A stretch of DNA of 64,000 bases, taken from contig JARVLF010000006.1 of NCBI GenBank assembly GCA_030849465.1, positions 496,001 to 560,000 of the forward strand. The letters run 5' to 3'. Below the pieces are notes generated by a model. It searched no databases, had not been told where the DNA came from, and worked only from the letters and a program-made list of their open reading frames with translations. This stretch comes from Moesziomyces globuligerus. Taxonomy: Eukaryota > Basidiomycota > Ustilaginomycetes > Ustilaginales > Ustilaginaceae. This document shows positions 54,915-64,000 of the stretch, piece after piece. The stretch's first letter is position 1; every line of letters begins with the position of its first letter. Both the position numbers and the translations under genes were made by a program.

Positions 54915-56207
54915 ATGCCTAGCAACACCACCGCCTCCGACCAACCGCAGCAGCCCCAGCCAGACTACATCTTCCGTCCCGAAGACCCCGAACTCGCAGA
55001 CACCGCACGCGCAGACAGCGAGGTGCCCTCCAACCCCAACCACATCGCATCCGGTCTCTCCCGTCGCTACCGACAGCTCTCCTCCAACATGGATCCCGCC
55101 GAGACAAAGGCGCTCACGAGGATGCAGATCCTCACGCCCCTCTCGGTCCTCCTCCAGATGGGCGTCATGATCCTCTGTGGCTCGAGCCTCATCAAGCCCA
55201 ACCTGCAGCAGGTCTCGCGCCGCCATCCTACCTACCTCTCCGTGCAGGACTCGTTCGTGCTCTTCTACTGGGCCATCCTCTACGTCCTCCTCATCGGCTT
55301 CTCGGTCTTCCTCCTGCTCAGCCGAACCCCAGAGACCAAGAAGGCCCTCGTGCACGGCGTCGGCACTCGCTTGGCACTCGCCAACTACCTCATGGTCCTC
55401 TGGGCTGTCTTCTGGATCCTCGACCGTCATCTCACCTTCATCCTGGGTACGGTGACGCTGGGTGTCATCGCGCTGCTGCTGCTCTTCAACGCGCTCGTGC
55501 TCGCCGTCCGCTACCCGCCCTCCGCCAAACATCCGCTCGACTGGCTCTTCATCCACGTGCCCATCAAGCTCTTCCTCGTCATCACGCTCCAGTACGATCT
55601 GTGGCAGCAGCTCTTCATGACGCTCGGATGGGACTTTGGCGCCGGTGGCCACGACGCACTCGTCCAAGGCCTTTGGCCCGCTTTCGGCATCGTCACTGGT
55701 CTCGGCGTCTTCTCCGCCCTCTGGATCTTTGCTACCGCCGATCTGACCTGGACCGCCGCAGGCATCTACCTAAACGTAGGCCTGCTCTGGCACAAGCACT
55801 TTAGCCTCATCGGCGGGCGCGATGACGGTGAGCCTCGTCCCGCCCCGCTCACCGCAGCCATCATCCTGAGCATCTCGCTTCAGGCCGTGGCACTGGTAGC
55901 AGGCGTCGCATGGAAGCGCATCAAGGCTAGGCAGGAGGGCCGTATCGCCCTCCCGCTCTCGCCCGAGGAAGAGGCGGCCGTCTACCGCGCCGAGGCGGAA
56001 CGCAACGCCCGCGCCGCTGCGGCTGCCGCTTCGTCGTCCAGCGCCCCGCAGTCGAGCACCGGAGCCGCCGTGCCCGGAACGTCCAAGGCAAGCGCTGGGA
56101 GGGTCACCGACATCGCAGAAGAGGAGGCCGCGGCCGAGTCCAGCGCGCCCACAAAGGTCACGAGGAAACTCGGCGGCGCTAGCACCACGGCGCCTGCCAA
56201 GAAGTAG
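54915..56207 (+). CDS. Multi-pass membrane protein of unknown function
   Basis: A 430-residue protein that I do not recognise with certainty; the layout is like fungal DUF1774-type membrane proteins, but this is a weak guess. Seen: a hydrophilic N-terminus of about 70 residues, then about eight hydrophobic segments between residues 72 and 335, among them LLQMGVMILCGSSLI, FVLFYWAILYVLLIGFSVFLLL, LANYLMVLWAVFWIL, FILGTVTLGVIALLLLFNALVLAV, FGIVTGLGVFSALWIF and AAIILSISLQAVALVAGVAW. The loop HVPIKLFLVITLQYDLWQQLFMTLGW is rich in aromatic residues. The C-terminal 100 residues are Ala/Ser/Glu-rich and probably cytosolic. No catalytic motif and no signal peptide. The first ATG is used. It converges with the long hydrolase gene, 245 bp between stops. 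Confidence 0.75.
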   Translation: MPSNTTASDQPQQPQPDYIFRPEDPELADTARADSEVPSNPNHIASGLSRRYRQLSSNMDPAETKALTRMQILTPLSVLLQMGVMILCGSSLIKPNLQQVSRRHPTYLSVQDSFVLFYWAILYVLLIGFSVFLLLSRTPETKKALVHGVGTRLALANYLMVLWAVFWILDRHLTFILGTVTLGVIALLLLFNALVLAVRYPPSAKHPLDWLFIHVPIKLFLVITLQYDLWQQLFMTLGWDFGAGGHDALVQGLWPAFGIVTGLGVFSALWIFATADLTWTAAGIYLNVGLLWHKHFSLIGGRDDGEPRPAPLTAAIILSISLQAVALVAGVAWKRIKARQEGRIALPLSPEEEAAVYRAEAERNARAAAAAASSSSAPQSSTGAAVPGTSKASAGRVTDIAEEEAAAESSAPTKVTRKLGGASTTAPAKK

Positions 56208-56452
56208 GCCGCGAGACATCTCGCATCTCAACTCCATCGGAAACCATTCCATCGCCAAACCATCGCGACCGCGCACATGCGGATCGCGAGCTTCCTCTTC
56301 ACATGTTTGTATGTTCGCCCTTTCTGTTCACACTTGCAACTCAAGCATCACTTTGACTGTCTTTGGAGAAAGTTTCGAGATTCACAGCCTTGGGAATCCC
56401 ACTTGTGAAGTAAAGATTTGCCGTCCCGCAAGGCCATGGGTGGGGTGTGTTG

Positions 56453-59400
56453 TCAGGCTTTTCCGGGCTTCTTGGCCGAGACGACCGAGGGCGGTTTCTT
56501 GACCATGAGCAGGTTCCAGACGCGGAGACCCCGGTGATGGTGAGGCTGATTGTCCGGGTCTCCGGAGGCAGCTTCGGATGCTTCTGCGTTGTCGGGTTGC
56601 GAGTCGGTCGTGGCGCGGAGGTGGGCTCGGACGGGGCGGTCTTCTGCGCCCCAGAACCTCGACTTGCGCTGGACGCCGTATGCGCGCGCTCGGATCTGGA
56701 GCGACTTGCGGAGGAGGAGAAGAGCATCGTTTGTATCCCTCCTACCGGCAATCGCAGCTGGCGGCGGAGTTTCGTCGACCAGATCCATCGGACCAAAGTC
56801 GACGAGCCAACCCCACTTCTCCCTGCACTTTTCCGCACCCGTCGCCACGTCGACAGCACTCAGCCCAAGCTTATGTGAGCTCGATCCAGCCGCCGCCGCC
56901 ACGCGCTCGGAACCAGGCGTGGCTTTGCGCACGAGCTGCCCATGCAGCTTTCGCAGCGCATCGAGATCCATCAAGCCCTGCGCCGCCGCTTCCTGCAGCA
57001 TGGTCGCTGCCAGCTGCTCGTTGCGCGCCCGATGCTTCTCCACCCGTCGTGCGGTCTTGGAGAATCGCTTGGCCCACTGCGTCTGTCCGGACAGATAGCG
57101 CTCCACCGGCCCCTCTTTGATGCGCCCGATCTGCTCGGAAACGAGCTGCAGCGCTTGCAGCTCGCTCTCGCCCTCCAGAGGCCGCAGATAGCCGCGCACA
57201 TCCACCCGCTCCCGGATCATGAACGACTGGAACGACGGCCGCAGCAACGGCACCTGGCCCGTGTACTCGTTCGCCACGTCGCCCGTCCCGCGTCGAGGCC
57301 GCGAGCTCGCGGGCGCAGAGCCAGTGTCACTGCGCGAGGTGGCTTGGCTCCCACTAGGATGACCATGCAGAGTGTCGCTGAGCAGCTTCGACATGGAGCG
57401 GTGCCGCGACTTCGCGCCCAGCTCGTGCGGAGCCTGCTCGGCCGACGACATGCGTTCGGGTTCCGAACGAAGCACGTCGGCTTCGCTGCCCGCGCCGTGC
57501 AATACCTCGCTATCGCCCACGGCGGTGCGCTCGCCGGGACTGCCTTCGAGACTCGTGAGCGCGGTGAGGCCTTCGGCAGCCGTACCTGCTGTCGACGATG
57601 TTGGAGTCATACGCACGGATCCAGTCAAGCCCATCCCCTCACCCTCTGGTAGCCCCGTTGAGTGCTGCGAGCTCTTGAGAGACGACGCCAGTGGCGGTGA
57701 ATTCACCTCTCCACCCAAATTGTCGTCGATCCCATCATCGTCGCTCTCCACGCCCTCGCCCTCGTCCCACTCGTGGTCGTCCTCGCGGCCGTGCTCGCCC
57801 TCGACGAGCTCGGGGAAGGGATTCTTGATGTTGGTCGGGGCGCCGGTGACGTGCTTGACAAACGAGGCTACGGCGCGGTAGGCGAAGCGCGACTGCGAGG
57901 TGAAGGCGAACGCGGTGAGCACGTGGCACATCTGATCGTAGACCTGCAGATGCACCTTGGTCGGCTGCGAGTCGTACTTGGCGGCGTTTTCGCGGTTGCG
58001 CTGCGAGTGGTCGAGCAGGTCGTGACGCAGCGGATACCGCTGCGGATGCGCGGCTCGGTGGGCGAGGTAGACGATCTCGTCGCGCAGCACCTCGGCATCG
58101 CCCGCAAGGATGAACAGCGGTGGAAGACCGCCGAGCGAGCCGCTGAGTACGGCAGAACACAGCGGATGCGTGAGCTGGTCATTGGTCGCGTACAGCTGGA
58201 TCTGCTCCCGCAGCTCGATGTCCTGCTTGGCTGCATCCTCCGTACGAATCTGGATAGGCTGCGACCACAGCAGATCCGGAGCCGGAGGCACGCCGCCAGG
58301 TCCTTTCGGAGGCGAAGGGCCCGTGTTGCCTTTACTCGGCTCGGATGACCCTTGCTGTGGACGAAGGGTCCCAGCATCGTGGCTCTTTCGCGCCGCCGGC
58401 TCTGTCCCTTCATTCCCGTCATCTTCCTTGGACTCAGCATCGTCCACGCCTACAGGTACCTTCCTTCGCGGCTCGTCGGATCCGTCAGGCCGCTTCTCGT
58501 TGCTCTTCTGCTCATCTTCGTCAAGTGGCTTGGTAGCGTTGATGGGCCAGAGCGTCGAAGGCTTGTGAATGAAGCCGTAGGGAGGAATGATGTCGGTGGC
58601 CGTGTTCTGCAAGATGGATGGGAACGAGTGCGTGAGATCGCACCAGGGCGAAATAAGCACCGCGCCTGCGGGTGCAGGCAGACCCATGTCGCGGATCACC
58701 GTGAGAAGCGCCAAGGTCAGGCCGCCCCCTGCGCTGTCGCCGGCGATGACGAGTTTCTTGGGGTCGACCGCACGATGCTTGGCTCCCTTGGGTGGATCGA
58801 TGAGGTAGAGGTACGAAGCCACTGCGTCCTGCAGCGCGCACGGCCACGGATACTGAGGCGCCTTGCGGTAGATGGGCGCAAAGCACTTGCCGCCGAACTT
58901 GCGTGCGTAGCGAACGATCTGGTACCGATGCGTGGCGAGCGAGCCAAAGTAGTAGCCGCCGCCGTGGAAGTAGAGCATGACGCGCTGCAGGCGGTCTAGC
59001 TCTTCGGACTCTGCGTCTCCGGGATGGGAGTCGGCGTCGGACTCCGGTTCGGCCGGATCGATGGCGGGCGGAACATCCTCTGCGTCGCTTGAGATGGCCG
59101 ACGCTGCATCGTCGGTAGGCTGTGCTGCGGGCCTCGTTGCGGCAGAGCCACGCGCACTGCGTTTGACATCTTGCGAAGGCCGTTTGAACGACTGAGAGCG
59201 TCGCTTCAAGGCAGATTCGGTCTTAGCGCGCATGGCGCGGATCTCTGAAAGTGCACGCTCGTGGCGCTTGTTCCTGCGACGCTTCTGCTGCTTGTCGGAA
59301 GCTTTGGTAGTGCCGGAACTGTTGGTTCCCTTGTCTGCAGTGTCCTGCGCTGCGGCGCGCTGAACCTGCTTTTCCATCGACTTCATCTTCTTCCAGTCAT

Positions 59401-59839
59401 CGGACATAGCAATCCACTCTCCCTGAACTCCCGGAAGAGGGCGGAGCTGCCACCACTTTTCGCCTCCGACGAGCTTCCGCAAGTCTTCGGGCCCAAGGTG
59501 GTCGATAATGAGCTTGGCCGCCTTGTCGCAGCTCTCGATGGGCACCATAACGGGCAGGGTGGTGGCCCAGGGGATCGGAGGTGCAGGCGCATCGGTGAAG
59601 TTCTGGATCGCCTCGACGGTGTCGCTGGTGCCGAGGTCGATGAAGGCCTTGACGATGTGGAAGGCCTCGTCGAACATGAACTCGTCCAGGGCGTCGCGTC
59701 TGTCGTGCGCGGACCCATTGCCGCGACCGCGAGAGCGACCCTTGAGCGAGCGCTTTGCCTTCTTGTAGTAGTGCTTGAAGAAGGTCTTGGTTACGGTGGG
59801 CGCCAGGTGGACGGCGGTGCCGGCGGTGGTGATCGTCAT
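56453..59839 (-). CDS. Large HSL-family alpha/beta hydrolase (lipase/esterase-like)
   Basis: A 1128-residue intronless protein with a hormone-sensitive-lipase-type alpha/beta hydrolase core. Seen: VMLYFHGGGYYFGSL (HGGG oxyanion motif) at about residues 287-301, YPWPCALQDAVASYLYLI, VIAGDSAGGGLTLALL with the nucleophile Ser (GDSAGG) at about 367, LISPWCDLTHSFPS, then after an insert FILAGDAEVLRDEIVYLAHR carrying the likely catalytic Asp, and VYDQMCHVLTAFAF with the likely His at about 638. The triad is complete, but an insert of roughly 120 hydrophilic residues splits the core between strands 6 and 7, and about 470 residues of Ser/Glu/Arg-rich sequence follow it. An N-terminal helical region (TKTFFKHYYKKAKRSLKG) is basic. 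The size suggests a regulated intracellular lipase; the substrate is unknown. Confidence 0.88.
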   Translation of the reverse strand: MTITTAGTAVHLAPTVTKTFFKHYYKKAKRSLKGRSRGRGNGSAHDRRDALDEFMFDEAFHIVKAFIDLGTSDTVEAIQNFTDAPAPPIPWATTLPVMVPIESCDKAAKLIIDHLGPEDLRKLVGGEKWWQLRPLPGVQGEWIAMSDDWKKMKSMEKQVQRAAAQDTADKGTNSSGTTKASDKQQKRRRNKRHERALSEIRAMRAKTESALKRRSQSFKRPSQDVKRSARGSAATRPAAQPTDDAASAISSDAEDVPPAIDPAEPESDADSHPGDAESEELDRLQRVMLYFHGGGYYFGSLATHRYQIVRYARKFGGKCFAPIYRKAPQYPWPCALQDAVASYLYLIDPPKGAKHRAVDPKKLVIAGDSAGGGLTLALLTVIRDMGLPAPAGAVLISPWCDLTHSFPSILQNTATDIIPPYGFIHKPSTLWPINATKPLDEDEQKSNEKRPDGSDEPRRKVPVGVDDAESKEDDGNEGTEPAARKSHDAGTLRPQQGSSEPSKGNTGPSPPKGPGGVPPAPDLLWSQPIQIRTEDAAKQDIELREQIQLYATNDQLTHPLCSAVLSGSLGGLPPLFILAGDAEVLRDEIVYLAHRAAHPQRYPLRHDLLDHSQRNRENAAKYDSQPTKVHLQVYDQMCHVLTAFAFTSQSRFAYRAVASFVKHVTGAPTNIKNPFPELVEGEHGREDDHEWDEGEGVESDDDGIDDNLGGEVNSPPLASSLKSSQHSTGLPEGEGMGLTGSVRMTPTSSTAGTAAEGLTALTSLEGSPGERTAVGDSEVLHGAGSEADVLRSEPERMSSAEQAPHELGAKSRHRSMSKLLSDTLHGHPSGSQATSRSDTGSAPASSRPRRGTGDVANEYTGQVPLLRPSFQSFMIRERVDVRGYLRPLEGESELQALQLVSEQIGRIKEGPVERYLSGQTQWAKRFSKTARRVEKHRARNEQLAATMLQEAAAQGLMDLDALRKLHGQLVRKATPGSERVAAAAGSSSHKLGLSAVDVATGAEKCREKWGWLVDFGPMDLVDETPPPAAIAGRRDTNDALLLLRKSLQIRARAYGVQRKSRFWGAEDRPVRAHLRATTDSQPDNAEASEAASGDPDNQPHHHRGLRVWNLLMVKKPPSVVSAKKPGKA

Positions 59840-60301
59840 GGCTCCACCTCAGCAATCCTAGATCATGCGAAGAGCGTCTGCGGGAGGGGGAGATCTAGGG
59901 AAAGGGGCTCCTCGAGACAAGGTAGGTGGTCCTATTGGAGGCCGTCAAGTCCTTGGTCGGTGTGAAGGTGATGGGTGGAAGCAGGTGGGTGTGCATGACA
60001 AGAACGCATGTGACAGGTCGGGATCAACACGCTCAGGCCGGAGCGAAGGTGAATCGCCGGAAGATGCCCCGTCCGTCCGCACTCGCACTCGAACGCCGAT
60101 AGACAAATATGCAGGGGAATTCCAGCCAACACACAAGCGACGCCGCCTCTTCAAAGGGCCCTGCAGCGGTTGCATGCAGTCATCCTGCAGCCCGTCTTAC
60201 TCCACATCAATCCACAATCGAAGGCAGCTACAGCCCACCTCACAACCAGCAATCGTGATCAAAGACCGATCGGTATTCACGGTTGGGAGAATGCAGAGCA
60301 C
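59840..60301. other. Intergenic, hydrolase promoter and ligase 3' flank
   Basis: 462 bp between two minus-strand genes. No supported gene or element. Confidence 0.4.
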
Positions 60302-63091
60302 CTAATCCTCAGCATCCTCGGCCGCACCTGGTCGGGGTCGAAGCACGGCATCCTTGGCCTTGGTCTTGTCCCAGGCGATGCCTCGGAAGGCCGGGAAGCG
60401 CGGATACCCGTCCTCGCTCAGCTCGAAGAAGCGGTAGTTGATGATGCTTCCGATCGGCGGTGGGTCGTCACGCTGAGCGTCTGACATGCCCGTGCCTACG
60501 CGGAAGACCGTGCCGCACTCCATGCGGGCAACCAGAGCGCCAGTCCGTCCCTGATGCCGGCCAGTGCCTTCCGAGTAGCCGAGCACTTCGGCTTCGGCAT
60601 CGTACCACGACTTCAGCTTGAACAGGGTGTTTCCGCGTCGGCCTTCGTACTTGGATTGCGGCTCTCGCAGCATGAGGCTAGCGGACATAGCCGGGACATC
60701 ATCTCGAGTCAGCTAGCTGAGTTGCTGGTACGAAATCTCTGATTGCCTACTTACCCCTCTCCGCCTTTGGACTCGACCGTCTTCATCAGCTCGACCAAAT
60801 GCTCTCGGCCTTCACACTTGACGTGTTGAACGAGCTTGATCTGCGGCCCTTCGAGAGCGTCGATCTCGAGCCCATCCGTGGAGCCGAAGCGCTTCTCCAG
60901 CTCGGCCCATCGTTCCTCGACCGGCCTCGAGCCCATTGAGGGAGAGTCGAATAGCTGCATCGATGCGTCGGTGTGTCGTTAGCGAGATCGTGGCTTTCAT
61001 GTGGTCAACTTGATCGTTCAGAACATACCATGAACTTGATGCGATTCCACTCGCTTGAGCTCTTTGATTTGCGCCGGCAAACGTGCGTGTATTTTGAAGG
61101 GAGAGTTGCATAGGAGTTGGAGATCCGCGAAGAGCCGAGCAGCGAGTAAGGATGAGGTCGGCGTAACGACGACAAAGGTGTTTGGATGGTCCCGAGTTCG
61201 CGGAAACGAACCGAAGCGGACGCAGAACGTTGAGACAGCAGAGGGAGTTCAGATGGAGAATGATCAGCATTCGCCCCGCTCGCACGAACCAGGTCCTTTG
61301 AACGAGTGTGATCATCGGCTGCTCTATCTTGGATGACGATAGGCTTCGCCAGCCTCCGATGGAGAATCTTGCCGCACTGAGGACATCGCGTCAAAGAAAC
61401 TTGCAGCCGTCGAGCAATCTTCAAACGATTCACGGTCGCAGCCGCGCTTGACGGATCGAGGGACCGGCCGAACAAGGAGCGGGGCAAGCCGACGCGCTCA
61501 GCCGGGCTGGCATTGAACTTCCGTCGCAGCACCTTTCTGACAGTCCGTCCGCTTGTACCGAACACAGAGACCTTCAGCAACTTCCAAGCTGATGCTGAGG
61601 GTGACGTGCTGAACGACGCGACATGGTTGGCCGCCCCTGCCGCCCGTTCCGATGCGCGTAGCGAGGTGGCTGCTGAGCGTTCCGCACGTAGGCGATCTTG
61701 GCTTGCAAGTCGCCCACCAAGCTGGTCGCGCAGCCATTGCCGCTCCATCGAGTCGCGTTGGAGAAAGTGGGAGAAGGTTCGCAAGCGGCCCAATCTTACA
61801 GTTGTACGGCAGATCTGCGAGGTCAGGGAGAACGCGCCCCGCGCCATCCAGAGCTCTCCGTCCAGAGTGATATCCTTGGGAAGACCTGCACCGGGTGCGA
61901 GGTTATGACGTTGTTCAAGCTTCAGTATCGAAGAGCGATCAGCACACATGTAGCGTTGAGAACTTACGGTCCTTCCACCAAGTCGGTGCGTTCCACTCGA
62001 TCTTCTGGCGTGAATACAGTCTCTGTCCATCCCAAAAAGCCCTCACACCATCTAACTTTTCGCTTACCCACCAGCCGGTGGGATCCATTGCCTTGGAGCG
62101 GGGTTTGGAAGGATCAGGATCCAGCATCCAAGGTTTGGCCAAGAGCAAAGAGACCTGCAGAGCGTAGACGAAACACGCGGACGGAGTCAGTGGAAAGGCA
62201 CGTCAATGTCTGAGTCGAGGTGTGTTTGCGTACCTTGTCATCGGAATCGTCGCGAGCGGAAGCTTTACCGCGTCGAGCACGCTTCGAGGGAGACGCTTGG
62301 ATGCTGTCTCGATCGCAGTTGTCCCGATCGTCATCGCTGTCATCTTCGGCAGGTCGAGTTCTATCGCGAATGGCGGATGATTTCGGGTATGTTGGAATTG
62401 AGGACGATGGCGTTTGCGAACGAGCTGGCTGAGTGGCGGGAAGAGCCTCGTCCTCGGTCTCGGTTTCCGTATCGCTGTCGTTTGCGGCTTTGGCGCGCTG
62501 TGTCGAGACGGACGTCGAGGGCCTACTCGGTCCCGCCTGTGCTTGAGCTTGATTCTGAGACGGAGGCTGTACATTTTGGGGTTCTGTGTTCGTCCGTTGC
62601 AAGTTGGCAGTCGACAGCTCTGGTTGGCTTTGCGAGAGCTGACGGAAGTGGTCATCGAGCACGCCTTTTGCGTGCATATGCCTGGTGTGATGACCCTGCG
62701 AGGTGGTCCTGCGAAACTTGTTGATCTCCCAGACGGTGCTCTTGGCTTCTTTGGCGAGCGATATGCGCTCTGTTTCGTAAGCATCTCCCAGCACGTCGTT
62801 GAGGTGTTGGCAGGTCTTGCGCATCTTGTCTCGTTCCGTGCTGAACTTCCAGGCCGGACATGAGCAAAGGTAGTATCCCTCCGCGAAGCGCTTGAGCACG
62901 AAAGACGATGAGGCTGCTCCCGGCTTGGAGATGTGGAAGGACTCGTTGAGAGGAATGCGAGTAAGCGGAGCCACAATCTTGGCGTCGACGCTGGTGCGGT
63001 AACCGTACTGGTCCTGGCGGATCATTTTGGGTATATGCAGGACTGCCGTCTCTGCGTCGATGACCTCGGCCATCGTCACGCTGGTTAACAT
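60302..63091 (-). CDS. ATP-dependent DNA ligase with N-terminal SWIM zinc finger, six exons
   Basis: Predicted 579-residue protein. Exons (minus strand order) 62234-63091, 61968-62154, 61800-61885, 61029-61061, 60755-60954, 60302-60677. Introns of 79, 82, 738, 74 and 77 nt; all but the long one have canonical donors, CTGAC/CTGAT/CTAAC branch sites and CAG/TAG ends. Seen: a SWIM-type finger C76-x-C78...C94-x-H96 after LKRFAEGYY, an acidic Ser-rich linker to residue 286, then a compact ligase core: WVSEKLDGVRAFWDG with the AMP-accepting Lys at about 319 (motif I), LDGELWMARGAF (motif III), LFDSPSMG, EGLMLREPQSKYEGRRGNTLFKLKSW (motifs IV-V), and an OB-fold end (VLGYSEGTGRHQGRTGALV). The core is of the minimal LigE/viral/kinetoplast type, not LIG1/LIG4. 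Start at MLTSVT or the Met six codons later. Substrate and location are unknown. Confidence 0.85.
61062..61799 (-). other. Stop-free 738-nt putative intron within the ligase gene
   Basis: Runs from a GTAAGA donor after ICRTT to an AAG acceptor before SSSEWNRIKF. It is a multiple of three, in phase 0 at both ends, and contains no stop in the gene's frame, so retention would add 246 Arg/Ser/Ala-rich residues inside the adenylation domain. The acceptor is weak, though a long pyrimidine-rich stretch precedes it. Confidence 0.55.
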
Positions 63092-63635
63092 GATGACGCA
63101 AGAGCTTGGTCGCGATGCCGGAGCGGTCGGAGCAGTGGAAGATAGATGGAGGTTGCGATTCGTTTGCTGCGGAGGCAAGCGCGAGATCTCGTCGTTTGCT
63201 GGCTAAATGCGCAGTGGGGCATCGAGTTTGGAAACGCTTCGGGTCGCCCTCAGCTGAGCATTTTGCCGGGCCCCTGCGAACGGGCCGGAATCAGGATTAC
63301 GATTAACTGTGATGATTCAACGGATGATTGAGAGAGAGAGATGGCTGCGCCACCGAGTTCTCTTGACGGTGGCGGGAGACCAGGGGAAAAGGTAGAGAGG
63401 CTGAGAGATTTCTGCGTTGCGCTCCGCATGAACTGGACCCTGAAGCGTGCAGTGACTTGTCGGAATGCTCCGACCGCGACCCTTCTCCGCAGCGCGTTTT
63501 GGTGTTGTACTCTGTCAGAATTCCGCGTTCCGAGGTCTACAGCTTGAGAGTGCATCCGTGCGCGTTTTCTTCCTGCCAGATCCTCCGTCCCCGTTCACAA
63601 ACTACTACCGACTGCACGACCCGCATCTCAACGAA
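63092..63635. promoter_or_regulatory. Divergent promoter region (ligase / ERG28)
   Basis: 544 bp between divergent starts. It includes GAGAGAGAGAGA at about 63330. No known sterol element (for example SRE) is recognised. Confidence 0.4.
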
Positions 63636-64000
63636 ATGTCGACAATCAGCGAATGTGAGCGGAAAGAAGGAGTCGCCAATCAAAGCTGCTCAACGTGCAT
63701 CCAAGATTGACATTTGATCCCTTCCTTATCGTCCTTGGTCACCTTGCTTTTCGCAGGGATTCCCGAGGGCATGCTTCCGCGATGGCTGCTCATCGTGGCT
63801 GCAATGGCACACATGAACGGTGCAAACAACTTCCTCAACCACACTTTCAGCGCCAAGGTCTACTCAAATGCAGGCGCGCAGAGTGAGTCTCCTCATCCTG
63901 CTTCGCCCAGGCCCCCGCACTGACACCTCTTGTACTGACCCGCGTTTGCCTCTCCACCCGCTTCCCATCTAGTCACTCCGCTGTCGGCTCGTCTGTTCGG
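63636..64000 (+). CDS. ERG28: Ergosterol biosynthesis scaffold Erg28 (3' partial)
   Basis: The first 54 or so codons of ERG28, an ER membrane protein that tethers the sterol C-4 demethylation enzymes (Erg25-Erg26-Erg27). Exons 63636-63654, 63757-63882 and 63973-64000 (continuing past the edge). Introns of 102 and 90 nt with GTGAGC/GTGAGT donors, TTGAC/CTGAC branch sites and CAG/TAG acceptors; both split codons after base 1. Seen: MSTISE from exon 1, then IPEGMLPRWLLIVAAMAHMNGANNFL, which contains the first membrane segment and lines up with the PKGYLPKWLL start of yeast Erg28, and TPLSARLFG at the window edge, equal to the conserved LSARTFG. The 19-nt first coding exon is unusually short but is needed for a start in frame. 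Confidence 0.9.

Noticed and set aside
60812..61315. An alternative 167-codon minus-strand frame across ligase exons 4 and 5
   Set aside because: It is out of frame with the ligase motifs on both sides and has no domain of its own.
1..64000. tRNA, rRNA and CRISPR search
   Set aside because: I scanned by eye for GGTTCRANNCC-type B boxes on both strands and for regular direct repeats with spacers and found none convincing. A tRNAscan-SE and Rfam run would be decisive.
1..64000. Transposable elements or integrated viral sequence
   Set aside because: No reverse transcriptase, integrase, transposase or capsid-like motif was seen in any long frame, and no long terminal or inverted repeats were noticed.

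Overview
This window reads as nuclear DNA of a smut-type basidiomycete (Ustilaginomycotina, Ustilago/Sporisorium/Pseudozyma-like). The basis is inference: high-GC coding sequence, long mostly intronless genes, short introns (74-146 nt) with GTANGT/GTGAGY donors, CTGAC or CTAAC branch points and CAG/TAG acceptors, and protein families typical of a fungal chromosome arm. I see no transposon, rRNA, tRNA, CRISPR array, virus or secondary-metabolite cluster. The species cannot be settled by reading alone.

Layout, left to right. 0-10 kb: the last exon of a KTR/KRE2 mannosyltransferase, an unrecognised secreted protein, a glycine-rich-domain (DUF1399) protein with a spliced Gly/Cys tail, an N-terminal protein methyltransferase, the divergent ribosome/tRNA pair FYV7-TRM7, and a short-chain dehydrogenase. 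10-20 kb: OMA1 protease, an AT-1-type acetyl-CoA transporter, a degenerate histidine-acid-phosphatase-like membrane protein, the complex I assembly factor CIA30 (three exons), and an aldose 1-epimerase. 20-31 kb: a Ser-rich secreted GH128 glucanase, the ER sulfhydryl oxidase ERV2, a LACTB2-type metallo-beta-lactamase, an asteroid (XPG-like) protein, and a two-thioredoxin-domain PDI with a UPR-like promoter element. 30-44 kb: NCA2, an aromatic aminotransferase, an Sfk1/DRAM-type membrane protein, a four-exon secreted T1-type ribonuclease, molybdopterin synthase large subunit, a START-domain protein and the mitochondrial glycine carrier HEM25. 45-64 kb: a NIPA magnesium transporter, a sulfotransferase-like P-loop protein, an ADGF-type adenosine deaminase, an aryl-alcohol-dehydrogenase-like aldo-keto reductase, an unrecognised membrane protein, a very long HSL-type alpha/beta hydrolase, a six-exon ATP-dependent DNA ligase carrying an N-terminal SWIM zinc finger, and the first three exons of ERG28 running off the right edge.

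How the genes fit together. They are mostly housekeeping genes and do not form one pathway. Loose themes are mitochondrial biogenesis (OMA1, CIA30, NCA2, HEM25), ER oxidative folding and secretion (mannosyltransferase, AT-1, ERV2, PDI) and secreted or cell-wall proteins (the unknown secreted protein, GH128, ribonuclease). Many neighbours are convergent with 100-450 bp between stop codons, so overlapping 3' transcripts are likely. The most unusual items are the SWIM-DNA ligase with its stop-free 738-nt putative intron, the phosphatase-like protein lacking most catalytic residues, and a 23-bp perfect palindrome in a divergent promoter.
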